Positions 7,086-14,199 of a stretch of DNA of 16,382 nt are shown here, in pieces (positions within the stretch are counted from its first letter, which is position 1; each line of letters begins with the position of its first letter). The translations under genes were made by a program, and so were the position numbers. The notes beneath the pieces were generated by a model. It saw nothing but the letters and a program-made list of their open reading frames with translations, was not told where the DNA came from and did not search any database. Source of the DNA: Syntrophaceae bacterium UBA4810 (GTDB lineage: Bacteria; Desulfobacterota; Syntrophia; Syntrophales; Smithellaceae); assembly GCA_002402545.1 (NCBI GenBank), contig DHGA01000062.1, positions 1 to 16,382 of the forward strand, written 5' to 3'.

Positions 7086-7832
7086 ATGAATAGCGCCAAG
7101 AATAATGTCATGATCCTCAATCCAATCAAGAAAGCGCCAGGTATCCCGAGCATGGTCGCGAAGCAGATTATCGAACATATAAAATCAGGCACGCTCAAGC
7201 CCGGTGATAGATTACCATCCGAGAATGATATGACAAAACAATTCGGCATAAGTCGGATTTCACTGCGAGAATCCTTGCAGCTACTGGAAGCGAAGGGGTA
7301 TATTTTATCTCATGGTCGTAAGGGAAGATTTGTGAATGATATCAGTGGGCAAGCCTTCGAATCAACTATTGAAGAGCTCATTTCGATAGATCACAAGAAA
7401 ATTTGGGAACTCTTGGCGGTAAGGAGGATTATTGATTCTGAAGCTGCAAGGCTGGCGGCCCGGCATTCAATGAAAAGACAAATTGCAAAATTGAAAATGT
7501 TAAAGCGTGATATGGAGATGATCGGAATACAAAACGTGCTCAGCACAAGAGAGGGCGGAAAAATTTATGCCCGTTTCTATAATGACCTTGCGGACGCAAC
7601 CAATAATTCTATTTTTTCTCACCTCATGAAATCTATTTCATCGCTCCTGAAGGGAGTCTTGCCATACAGCAGGCAAAAGCTCATGAATGTTCCTGGAGCT
7701 TCGGAAAACTTTTACACGATACATATTAAAATATTAACGGCAATTGAAAAAGGCGATGCAGAACTGGCAAGAATCTCTGTTATTGAGCATATAGACTGGT
7801 TAGAAAAAACATTAAGGAAGATTTTAAAATGA
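7086..7832 (+). CDS. GntR-family (FadR/FCD subfamily) transcriptional regulator
   Basis: DNA-binding regulator expected to respond to an acyl-CoA or organic acid. A winged helix-turn-helix lies at about 20-85, with the typical LKPGDRLPSENDMTKQFGIS and RISLRESLQLLEAKG segments. It is followed by an all-helical FCD-type ligand domain (about 100-245). Many FCD proteins bind a metal through an Asp-x3-His pair and two later histidines. Here the first pair appears to be Tyr161/Tyr165, while His213 and His235 remain, so metal binding may be lost. The frame is open from a TTG at 7047, but the ATG at 7086 has GGAGG seven bases upstream and gives 248 residues, the usual family size. It precedes the beta-oxidation cluster, and matching sites in its own promoter and the cluster promoter make it the likely local regulator. 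Confidence 0.9.
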   Translation: MNSAKNNVMILNPIKKAPGIPSMVAKQIIEHIKSGTLKPGDRLPSENDMTKQFGISRISLRESLQLLEAKGYILSHGRKGRFVNDISGQAFESTIEELISIDHKKIWELLAVRRIIDSEAARLAARHSMKRQIAKLKMLKRDMEMIGIQNVLSTREGGKIYARFYNDLADATNNSIFSHLMKSISSLLKGVLPYSRQKLMNVPGASENFYTIHIKILTAIEKGDAELARISVIEHIDWLEKTLRKILK

Positions 7833-7972
7833 CCGCACAGAATAGGTCTGCTGAAATAAAAATGGTGATATTAAAAGCAAAGAAAAAAATGCATGTTTCT
7901 TATAGCAATTTATTCCAAGATTTCATCAGATTGATGGTCACATTTCGTTCTAACATTGTTCATCGAGTTTAA
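7829..7972 (+). CDS. Possible short ORF overlapping the GntR stop (47 codons)
   Basis: The GntR stop codon overlaps an ATG in the arrangement ATGA (7829-7832), typical of translational coupling. The frame runs 47 codons to a TAA at 7970-7972. The peptide is basic (MTAQNRSAEIKMVILKAKKK) with a more hydrophobic second half. No family is recognised and there is no independent ribosome binding site beyond the end of the GntR gene. The ATGA overlap can occur by chance in AT-rich DNA, so this is only a candidate. Confidence 0.25.
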   Translation: MTAQNRSAEIKMVILKAKKKMHVSYSNLFQDFIRLMVTFRSNIVHRV

Positions 7973-8035
7973 GGATAAGCGTCCTGCCAGAGATGCATTT
8001 ATTACGTATGATTAATACAGCTTGCCCGCGGTAAT

Positions 8036-8046
8036 TCGTAATACAA
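8036..8046. promoter_or_regulatory. Distal FadR-like operator candidate
   Basis: TCGTAATACAA fits TNGTNNNACNA exactly. On the opposite strand it reads TTGTATTACGA, close to the site in the GntR promoter. It lies about 170 bases upstream of the cluster operator, a distance that would allow looping. A motif this loose occurs by chance several times in 16 kb, so position is the main support. Confidence 0.35.
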
Positions 8047-8173
8047 ATCAGATAATATTTTATACCCTGCTACTATGCGATGCGATTTCCGATGATACGC
8101 TGTAGTGACTACTAAAAATTTCATCCGGGACAAAAGTTTTCTCCAATTATTTGAAAGAGGCATTAAAAAGTGC

Positions 8174-8202
8174 TTGACTAAAAAATATAACATACTTATA
8201 AT
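8174..8202 (+). promoter_or_regulatory. Promoter of the beta-oxidation cluster
   Basis: TTGACT (8174-8179), a 17-base spacer and a perfect TATAAT (8197-8202) form the best sigma-70-type promoter in the window. It is 44 bases upstream of the acyl-CoA dehydrogenase start codon. The predicted transcription start falls within the palindrome at 8208-8224. Confidence 0.8.
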
Positions 8203-8206
8203 GAGC

Positions 8207-8224
8207 TTGTCTTACAATAAGACA
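8207..8224. promoter_or_regulatory. Operator palindrome at the cluster transcription start
   Basis: TGTCTTA-CAA-TAAGACA (8208-8224) has two perfect seven-base arms around a three-base centre. Overlapping it, TTGTCTTACAA (8207-8217) fits the FadR/GntR spacing TNGTNNNACNA exactly. Its place just after the -10 box is typical of a repressor operator. The same core occurs in the GntR gene's own promoter, which argues that the GntR protein is the binder. Confidence 0.65.
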
Positions 8225-8245
8225 TAATGAAGGAGGAAAAATTCG

Positions 8246-9388
8246 ATGGACATTATTTCCTACACTGCGGAACATAATATTTTCCGGGATGGTTTGAGAA
8301 AATTTCTGGATAAAGAAATCGTGCCGCATATTGAAGAATGGGAGGAAGCCGGCATTGTCCCTCGAAGTTTCTGGAAGAAAATGGGAGGGCAAGGTTTTCT
8401 GTGCACCGATATTCCCGAAAGATACGGCGGCGCGGGCGGCGATTTTCTCTATTCCGTGATTGTCTGCGAAGAGCTCGTCAAATGCAATTTTTCCGGGCTG
8501 GCCGCATCTTTACACAGCGATATCTGTGTCCCTTATATTTCATCCTTCGGTTCTGAAGAGCAAAAAGAAAAATACCTCCCCGCCTGTGTGTCGGGCGACA
8601 TCATTACCGCGCTGGCCATGACCGAACCGAACGCTGGTAGCGATCTGGCTTCCATAAAAACGACCGCCCGGGAAGACGGCAAACAAATTATTCTCAACGG
8701 CCAGAAAACCTTTATCAGCAACGGGATCAACTGCGATCTGGTTATTGTCGCCGCGCGGGATGCCGCGGTGCAGCAGCAACATCAGGCTGTTGATCTCTAT
8801 ATCGTTGAATCCGGCACGCCCGGTTTTGAAAAGGGGAGACAGATAAAAAAAATCGGTTGGCACAGTCAGGACACCGCTGAATTATACTTCACTGATTGCC
8901 GTATTCCCAAAGAAAATCGTCTTGGCGAAAAGAACAGCGGCTTTCTGAAACTCATGACAAAGCTTCAGCAGGAGCGTCTGGTGTGCGCGATCGGCGCCGT
9001 GGCCGCCGCGGAATTCATGCTGGATTTTACCATAAAATATTGCCGGGAACGACAAGCTTTTGGACGCCCTCTCTCCAAATTCCAGCACATCCAGTTCGAA
9101 ATTGTGGAGATGGCAACCGAAGTTAAATTAGGACGCACCTTCCTCGATAAGTTGATTGTCGAACATGCAGAAGGAAAGAATATTGTCGTAGAGGTGGCTA
9201 TGGCCAAATACTGGACAACGGACATGGCTTTTCGTGTCGCCGACAAGTGTCTTCAGCTTCACGGTGGTTACGGGTATTGCGAGGAGTATCCGATAGCACG
9301 CGCCTGGCGGGATATCCGTGTCACCAGAATTTTTGCCGGGACGAACGAAGTAATGAAAGGCATCGCAGCCAAGTTCATGGGCTTATAA
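8246..9388 (+). CDS. Acyl-CoA dehydrogenase (long-chain/isovaleryl type active site)
   Basis: FAD enzyme catalysing the first step of beta-oxidation, acyl-CoA to trans-2-enoyl-CoA, passing electrons to electron-transfer flavoprotein. The N-terminal helical domain is followed by the FAD-site signature LAMTEPNAGSD (123-133), then RQAFGRPLSKFQ (269-280) and QLHGGYGYCEEYPI (337-350). In medium- and short-chain enzymes the catalytic Glu precedes the GT of the C-terminal IYEGT motif. Here that position is Ala364 (RIFAGTNEVM). Instead Glu243 in QQERL aligns with the catalytic Glu of long-chain and isovaleryl-CoA dehydrogenases. At 380 residues the protein is full length. AAGGAGG precedes the ATG. 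It is first in the cluster, directly behind the promoter and operator. No ETF genes are in the window. Straight- versus branched-chain preference is open. Confidence 0.93.
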   Translation: MDIISYTAEHNIFRDGLRKFLDKEIVPHIEEWEEAGIVPRSFWKKMGGQGFLCTDIPERYGGAGGDFLYSVIVCEELVKCNFSGLAASLHSDICVPYISSFGSEEQKEKYLPACVSGDIITALAMTEPNAGSDLASIKTTAREDGKQIILNGQKTFISNGINCDLVIVAARDAAVQQQHQAVDLYIVESGTPGFEKGRQIKKIGWHSQDTAELYFTDCRIPKENRLGEKNSGFLKLMTKLQQERLVCAIGAVAAAEFMLDFTIKYCRERQAFGRPLSKFQHIQFEIVEMATEVKLGRTFLDKLIVEHAEGKNIVVEVAMAKYWTTDMAFRVADKCLQLHGGYGYCEEYPIARAWRDIRVTRIFAGTNEVMKGIAAKFMGL

Positions 9389-9452
9389 GTGATAAATACA
9401 GGAATAATCCAATAGCAAAGATATTCCGGAAATTCGAGGTAAAAGGAACATT

Positions 9453-10760
9453 ATGAAAACAGTTGATCAAGAAAGGGTTGCCGTTATCGATGCGTGCCGG
9501 ACGCCTTTCCTTCGTTCGGGCACGGACTATTATGATTTGATGGCCTGGAAGCTGGGCAGTTGCGCCGTCAAGGGTTTGATCGCCAGAACAGGCTTGGATC
9601 CCGCGCTTGTCCAGTATGTAATTATGGGAACGGTTATGGCGGATGCCGCCACCACCAACGTTGCCCGGGAAATAATGCTAGGGGCGGGACTTTCCGGTTC
9701 CATTCCCGCGCACACCTGCACGGCGGCGTGCGTTTCGGCCAACATCGCGGTTACCACCGCTTTTGAGATGATCAAATGCGGTCAGGTGGATACGGTCATT
9801 GCAGGCGGAACGGAATTCATGTCCGACCCGGCAATAAAAATCGGGAAACGCTACCGCCGTTTCATCCTGGATTTTACCATGTTCAAACGTCCGAAAAGTT
9901 TTCAGGGGAAACTTAAGCTTCTCAAGGGGATGAAGCTTAAGGATTTTTTGGCCATTGAACGGCCGAGCATCGGCGAATACTCCACCGGTCTCATCATGGG
10001 TGAAAACGCCGATAGGCTTGCCCGCCGTCTCGGCATTACCCGCAAGGAACAAGACGAATTCGCCGCGCGCTCACATCGCCTGGCTGTTGCCGCCACTCAA
10101 AACGGCACGATGAAAAAAGAGATTGTTCCAGTAGTTGTGCCGGGCACAAGCAAAGCCATAATGGAAGATAACGGGCCGCGGCCGGACGCGACTTTGGAGA
10201 AGATGACTAAAATACAACCGGCGTTTGAAAAAAAATATGGAACAGTGACGGCGGGAAACTCCTCTTTTTTGACTGACGGCGCTTCCGCGGTACTGCTGAT
10301 GAAAGAATCAAAAGCAAAAGAAGTTGGCCTGAAGCCGCTTGCTTATATTCGCGCCTACGCCCATGCCGGTTCCGACCCCTGGGAAGAATTGCTTCTTGGC
10401 CCTGCTTTTGCCGTGCCGCAAGCGCTGCAAAAAGCAGGGCTTGTTTTTTCCGACATCAAAGTTTTTGAAATTCACGAGGCTTTTGCGGCGCAGATTCTGG
10501 CCAACATTCGGTACATGGAGTCGGAGAAATGGGGCAGGGAAAAGCTGGGTTTGCCAGGCAGGCTGGGGAAAATTGATTTGGAGAAGCTCAACACTCGCGG
10601 AGGTTCCCTGTCTCTTGGTCATCCCTTCGGAGCCACGGGCGGCAGGCTTATTGCCAGTTGCTGCAGCCGCATGCAAGAAGAAAACGCGCAATTTGGTTTG
10701 ATCGCGGGATGCGGTGCGGGGGCTGTGGGAAATGCTATCATTCTGGAAAATGCACAATAG
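9453..10760 (+). CDS. fadI: 3-ketoacyl-CoA thiolase, FadI-like (trifunctional beta-subunit type)
   Basis: Cleaves 3-oxoacyl-CoA with CoA to acetyl-CoA and a shortened acyl-CoA. Active-site residues are intact: Cys93 in HTCTAACVSAN, HEAFAAQ at 341-347 (His in place of the more common Asn, as in FadI/trifunctional beta subunits), His390 in LSLGHPFGATGGR, and Cys420 in AGCGAGA. A basic insertion around residues 130-170 (KIGKRYRRF, KRPKSFQGKLK) matches the membrane- or partner-associated loop of this subfamily. At 435 residues it matches FadI length. AAAGGA precedes the ATG. It lies 11 bases before the fadJ-like start, in the order known from fadIJ, so the two products probably form a complex. 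Confidence 0.92.
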   Translation: MKTVDQERVAVIDACRTPFLRSGTDYYDLMAWKLGSCAVKGLIARTGLDPALVQYVIMGTVMADAATTNVAREIMLGAGLSGSIPAHTCTAACVSANIAVTTAFEMIKCGQVDTVIAGGTEFMSDPAIKIGKRYRRFILDFTMFKRPKSFQGKLKLLKGMKLKDFLAIERPSIGEYSTGLIMGENADRLARRLGITRKEQDEFAARSHRLAVAATQNGTMKKEIVPVVVPGTSKAIMEDNGPRPDATLEKMTKIQPAFEKKYGTVTAGNSSFLTDGASAVLLMKESKAKEVGLKPLAYIRAYAHAGSDPWEELLLGPAFAVPQALQKAGLVFSDIKVFEIHEAFAAQILANIRYMESEKWGREKLGLPGRLGKIDLEKLNTRGGSLSLGHPFGATGGRLIASCCSRMQEENAQFGLIAGCGAGAVGNAIILENAQ

Positions 10761-10771
10761 AGGTAATCATC

Positions 10772-12904
10772 ATGAAATATTTATCCCTGGAAAAAACTAA
10801 AGAGAAAATCGCCATTATCACCATAGACTGTCCGGATGGTAAGGTAAATAAGGTTTCATCCGGTTTTTTGGATGAAGTGGCAAGCGTTTTAAGTGACATA
10901 AGAAAAAGCAATGATGTAATCGGTCTGGTTATCATGAGCGCGAAGGAAGAGAATTTTGTTGTCGGCGCGGCAATCGATGAAATAGAAAGTATGCGCAACT
11001 CGCAGGAAGCAATTACCTATATTTCTAAAGGGCACGCGATTCTCAACGAGCTGGAGGGCATGAAAATTCCGGTAGTTGCCTGTGTCCACGGCAACTGTCT
11101 GGGCGGCGGCCTGGAGCTAGCGCTGGTTTGTAATTACCGCCTGGCCGTTGATTCCCCGCAAACAGTGCTGGGTTTTCCGGAAGTTCAGCTTGGATTACTG
11201 CCTGCGGCGGGAGGAACGCAGCGGCTCCCCGCACTTATCGGGCTCACCAAGGCTCTGCCCATGATGCTTGCCGCACGCACTCTGCGGGCAAAGCAAGCCA
11301 AGCGGTTAGGGCTGGTTGATGAACTTATTCCTCCCTATGGATTAAAGGAAACGGGGATTAACAAAGCCCTGCAGCTGGCCAAAAGGGGCATTCCGGCAAG
11401 AAAGCGAAATCGTTCTTTTATGAATTTTTTACTGGAATCCAATTCCGTGGGCAGGGCAATTGTTTTTAGCCAGGCCAGAAAAATGATTACCAGCCAGACA
11501 TATGGTTGTTATCCCGCTCCGTATGCCATCATTGACGCGGTCGAATACGGATTTAAAAAAGGCATAACCGCGGGACTGAAAAAGGAAATTGAACTTTTCG
11601 GAACTTTAGTCATGTCGCCTCAGTCCCAATCTCTCAGAAACCTCTTTTTCAAAATGGGTGAGCTCAAAAAAAATCCGCAAAAAAATCTTGCCCGGCGGGT
11701 GGGTAAACTGGCGGTTGTAGGTACGGGTTTCATGGGTCAGGGCATTGCCGTAGTTTCCACATCCATCTGCGATACAATCCTGATGAAGGACGTAAGCCTT
11801 GATGCGGCGGCATCCGGCATGAAGGAAATTTGGAAAGGATTGGACAAACGCTCCAAATCTGGCGCTATAGTTCCATTTGACCGGGACATGCAGTACAACA
11901 AACTTGTTCCCTGTGATGATTACTCCTTGTTCAAGAATGCCGATTTGGTCATTGAAGCGGTATTTGAAGAGCTGACTTTAAAACAGCGCATTTTGGCGGA
12001 TGTAGAAGAAGCGACGGATGAAAGAACAATCTTTGCATCTAATACTTCGGCTATACCGATTAAAAACATCGCGCAGGGCTGTAAACGGCCGCAAAACGTC
12101 ATCGGCATGCATTACTTTTCGCCCGTGCCGAGGATGCCGCTTTTGGAAATCATTACCACTAATGAAACCGCCCCATGGGTCACTGCCACCACTGTGGATA
12201 TGGGCATTGCCCAGGGAAAAACCTGTATCGTCGTGAAGGATGGCCCCGGATTTTATACCACCCGGATATTGGCGCCGCTGCTCAATGAAACGGTTTTGCT
12301 TCTGGAAGAAGGCGCCGTTCCCAATGACATTGACCTGGCCATGCGTCAGTTCGGTTTTCCGGTTGGTCCGGCGGCGCTCATTGATGAAGTCGGGATTGAT
12401 GTCGGCGCTCACGTTTACGAGCAGCTGGGCCCCATGTTTTTAAAAAGGGGGATAACCGCTTCAGGGAGCCTGGGGCGTCTCCTCGCGCAGGGCTATAAGG
12501 GCAAGAAAAACAAGAAGGGAATTTACCGCTACGATCTCAAAAAGACGAAAGGGCAAAAGCTTCCTGACGAAGCGGTATACGCGATTCTTGGCGGCCAGCC
12601 TCGCCGGAAGTTTGAGGCGGATTTGATTCAGCACAGAATCAGCCTGATGATGATTAATGAAGCCCTTACTTGTCTGCAGGAAGGAATCATTTCCTGTCCG
12701 CGCGACGGCGATATCGGCGCCGTGTTCGGGCTTGGTTTTCCGCCTTTCCAGGGAGGCCCGTTCAGCTACGTTGACCGAATCGGACCGGCCAAAATACTTG
12801 CCTTAATGGAGTCTCTGGAAAAACAGTACGGGACTCGCTTTCGTCCCGCGCAGATACTAAAAGACATTGTCAAAAGCGGCAAAAAAATCTACGCGGAAAA
12901 ATAA
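10772..12904 (+). CDS. fadJ: Fused enoyl-CoA hydratase / 3-hydroxyacyl-CoA dehydrogenase, FadJ-like
   Basis: Bifunctional alpha-subunit of the beta-oxidation complex. The N-terminal crotonase domain (about 1-190) hydrates 2-enoyl-CoA. It has GGGLELALVCNYRLA (111-125) with Glu115 and LGFPEVQLGLLPAAGG (133-148) with Glu137, corresponding to the two catalytic glutamates of FadB/FadJ. A linker leads to the NAD domain at about 311, with GTGFMG (317-322) and Asp340 favouring NAD. The dehydrogenase site is ASNTS plus GMHYFSPVPRMPLLEII with His447 and Glu459. C-terminal 3HCDH repeats complete the protein. The frame is open from 10658, but the start at 10772 has GAGG upstream, gives 710 residues (FadJ is about 714) and avoids overlap with the thiolase. 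Translation is probably coupled to the FadI-like gene. Confidence 0.94.
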   Translation: MKYLSLEKTKEKIAIITIDCPDGKVNKVSSGFLDEVASVLSDIRKSNDVIGLVIMSAKEENFVVGAAIDEIESMRNSQEAITYISKGHAILNELEGMKIPVVACVHGNCLGGGLELALVCNYRLAVDSPQTVLGFPEVQLGLLPAAGGTQRLPALIGLTKALPMMLAARTLRAKQAKRLGLVDELIPPYGLKETGINKALQLAKRGIPARKRNRSFMNFLLESNSVGRAIVFSQARKMITSQTYGCYPAPYAIIDAVEYGFKKGITAGLKKEIELFGTLVMSPQSQSLRNLFFKMGELKKNPQKNLARRVGKLAVVGTGFMGQGIAVVSTSICDTILMKDVSLDAAASGMKEIWKGLDKRSKSGAIVPFDRDMQYNKLVPCDDYSLFKNADLVIEAVFEELTLKQRILADVEEATDERTIFASNTSAIPIKNIAQGCKRPQNVIGMHYFSPVPRMPLLEIITTNETAPWVTATTVDMGIAQGKTCIVVKDGPGFYTTRILAPLLNETVLLLEEGAVPNDIDLAMRQFGFPVGPAALIDEVGIDVGAHVYEQLGPMFLKRGITASGSLGRLLAQGYKGKKNKKGIYRYDLKKTKGQKLPDEAVYAILGGQPRRKFEADLIQHRISLMMINEALTCLQEGIISCPRDGDIGAVFGLGFPPFQGGPFSYVDRIGPAKILALMESLEKQYGTRFRPAQILKDIVKSGKKIYAEK

Positions 12905-12918
12905 ATAGTTGGTCAAAT

Positions 12919-12929
12919 TTGTATTAGAA
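12919..12929. promoter_or_regulatory. Weak FadR-like motif inside the cluster
   Basis: TTGTATTAGAA resembles the site in the GntR promoter (TTGTATTACAA-like) but has G in place of the key C. It lies in the 86-base gap before the second cluster thiolase. It could mark an internal regulated promoter, but with one key base wrong this is a weak call. Confidence 0.2.
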
Positions 12930-12960
12930 AACCACGTTCATGGCGCTGTGGCTAAACTAA

Positions 12961-12972
12961 ACCCTATAGGGT
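12961..12972. repeat. Perfect 12-bp palindrome before the second thiolase
   Basis: ACCCTATAGGGT is a perfect palindrome without a loop, 18 bases before the start of the thiolase gene. It is too short and loopless for a terminator. It may be a dimeric-protein binding site or chance. It lies just upstream of the GGGAGG ribosome binding site, so binding there could affect transcript elongation or an internal start. Confidence 0.4.
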
Positions 12973-12990
12973 ATAAAATGGGAGGCATTT

Positions 12991-14163
12991 ATGGGAGATG
13001 TATTTGTTGTAAGCGCGGCCAGAACACCGGTGGGGAAAAACAATGGCTATTTGCGCGGGTGGTGCGCGCCGGAACTTCTGGCGGTGGCGCTGGATGAAGT
13101 TCTGGCGAGAATCAAGCTTGAGCCGGCGCTTGTGGATGAAGTTATCACAGGGTGTGTTTATCAGTTGGGAGAGCAGGGTTTTAATCTCGCGCGGATGGGC
13201 ATCCTCTCGTCAACGCTGCCCGTAAAAACTCCCGGCGTTACCGTCAACCGGCAGTGCGGTAGTTCTCTTACGGCGATTCAAATGGCGCACATGATGATCG
13301 TAGCGGGTGACGCGGATGTGGTTATCGCCAGCGGCTGCGAGCTGATGTCCAAATACACGATTATGTCCGATATGAACGGAACTTTATACAACGGACAGCC
13401 CATGAATCATCCGGTTACCAAAGGCTATCTGGAAAAATACGGCATGCCCGACCAGATAGGTTCCGCCCAGAAAATTGCGAATAAGTTCGGTATTACTAAA
13501 GACCAATGTCAGCAATTCGCGGTTGCCAGCCATCAGAAGGCGCATAAGGCCACAAATGAAGGACGTTTTAAAAAAGAAATAATGCCGATGAAAGGACTGG
13601 AAAAAGACGGTGGTGAAATAACCAGAGATACGGATGAAACCATCAGGCCGGATACCACAATACAAAAACTCGAAGCTTTAAAGATATTACCCAATACCGA
13701 ATGGATGACGCCGGGTTTATCCAGCACGATTACCGACGGCTCGTCTGCCGTTATCCTGATGAGTGAGAGAAAAGTCAAGGAACTGAAGCTGGAGCCGCTG
13801 GCGAGAATTGTCGCCAATGTTGTAGTCGGTTCGGATCCCGAATTGATGCTCACCGGTCCCATTCCGGCCACGCAGATGATTTTGGCCAAAACCGGTATGG
13901 CGATGAAAGATATCGATATTTTTGAAGTAAATGAAGCTTTCGCCCCGATTCCCCTGGCCTGGGCCAAGGAATTGAAAGCGGATATGGATAAGCTCAACGT
14001 CAACGGCGGCGCGATGGCGCTGGGGCATCCGGTAGGTAATTCCGGCTGTCGTCTGAGTATTACGGCGATTCATGAGTTGCACAGAAGAAAAGCAAGATAC
14101 GCTTTAGTAACCCTTTGCACGGGCGGAGGCCAGGCACCGGCGACGATATTCGAACGGGTCTAA
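12991..14163 (+). CDS. Thiolase (acetyl-CoA acetyltransferase/3-ketoacyl-CoA thiolase), second in cluster
   Basis: Thiolase-family enzyme of 390 residues, the length of AtoB/FadA-type enzymes. Active-site residues are Cys89 in TVNRQCGSSL, NEAFAPIPLAW, His346 in LGHPVGNSGCR and Cys376 in LCTGGGQ. The segment NEAFAPIPLAWAKEL differs from the usual NEAFAAQ and is typical of a branch whose substrate is less well defined. GGGAGG lies about 7 bases before the ATG. It is 86 bases after the FadJ-like gene and 36 bases before the crotonase, so a common transcript is likely. With a FadI-type thiolase in the same cluster, a division of labour by chain length or by direction is plausible. Sequence alone does not say which. 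Confidence 0.92.
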   Translation: MGDVFVVSAARTPVGKNNGYLRGWCAPELLAVALDEVLARIKLEPALVDEVITGCVYQLGEQGFNLARMGILSSTLPVKTPGVTVNRQCGSSLTAIQMAHMMIVAGDADVVIASGCELMSKYTIMSDMNGTLYNGQPMNHPVTKGYLEKYGMPDQIGSAQKIANKFGITKDQCQQFAVASHQKAHKATNEGRFKKEIMPMKGLEKDGGEITRDTDETIRPDTTIQKLEALKILPNTEWMTPGLSSTITDGSSAVILMSERKVKELKLEPLARIVANVVVGSDPELMLTGPIPATQMILAKTGMAMKDIDIFEVNEAFAPIPLAWAKELKADMDKLNVNGGAMALGHPVGNSGCRLSITAIHELHRRKARYALVTLCTGGGQAPATIFERV

Positions 14164-14199
14164 ATCATTATCGGACATTGTTCCATGAAGGGGGGATGT

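Larger units (their letters stand above)
7833..8245. other. Intergenic region before the beta-oxidation cluster
   Basis: Apart from the possible 47-codon ORF at its left end, this region is AT-rich and non-coding in appearance. It holds a further exact match to the FadR-type spacing TNGTNNNACNA at 8036-8046 (TCGTAATACAA) and, at its right end, the cluster promoter and palindrome (8174-8224). No terminator is evident after the GntR gene. Confidence 0.6.

Noticed and set aside
10658..10771. N-terminal extension of the FadJ-like ORF with a cysteine-rich segment
   Set aside because: It overlaps the end of the FadI-like gene in another frame. The Cys/Gly-rich look comes from reading that gene's conserved glycine-rich C-terminus out of frame, and the start at 10772 has its own ribosome binding site.
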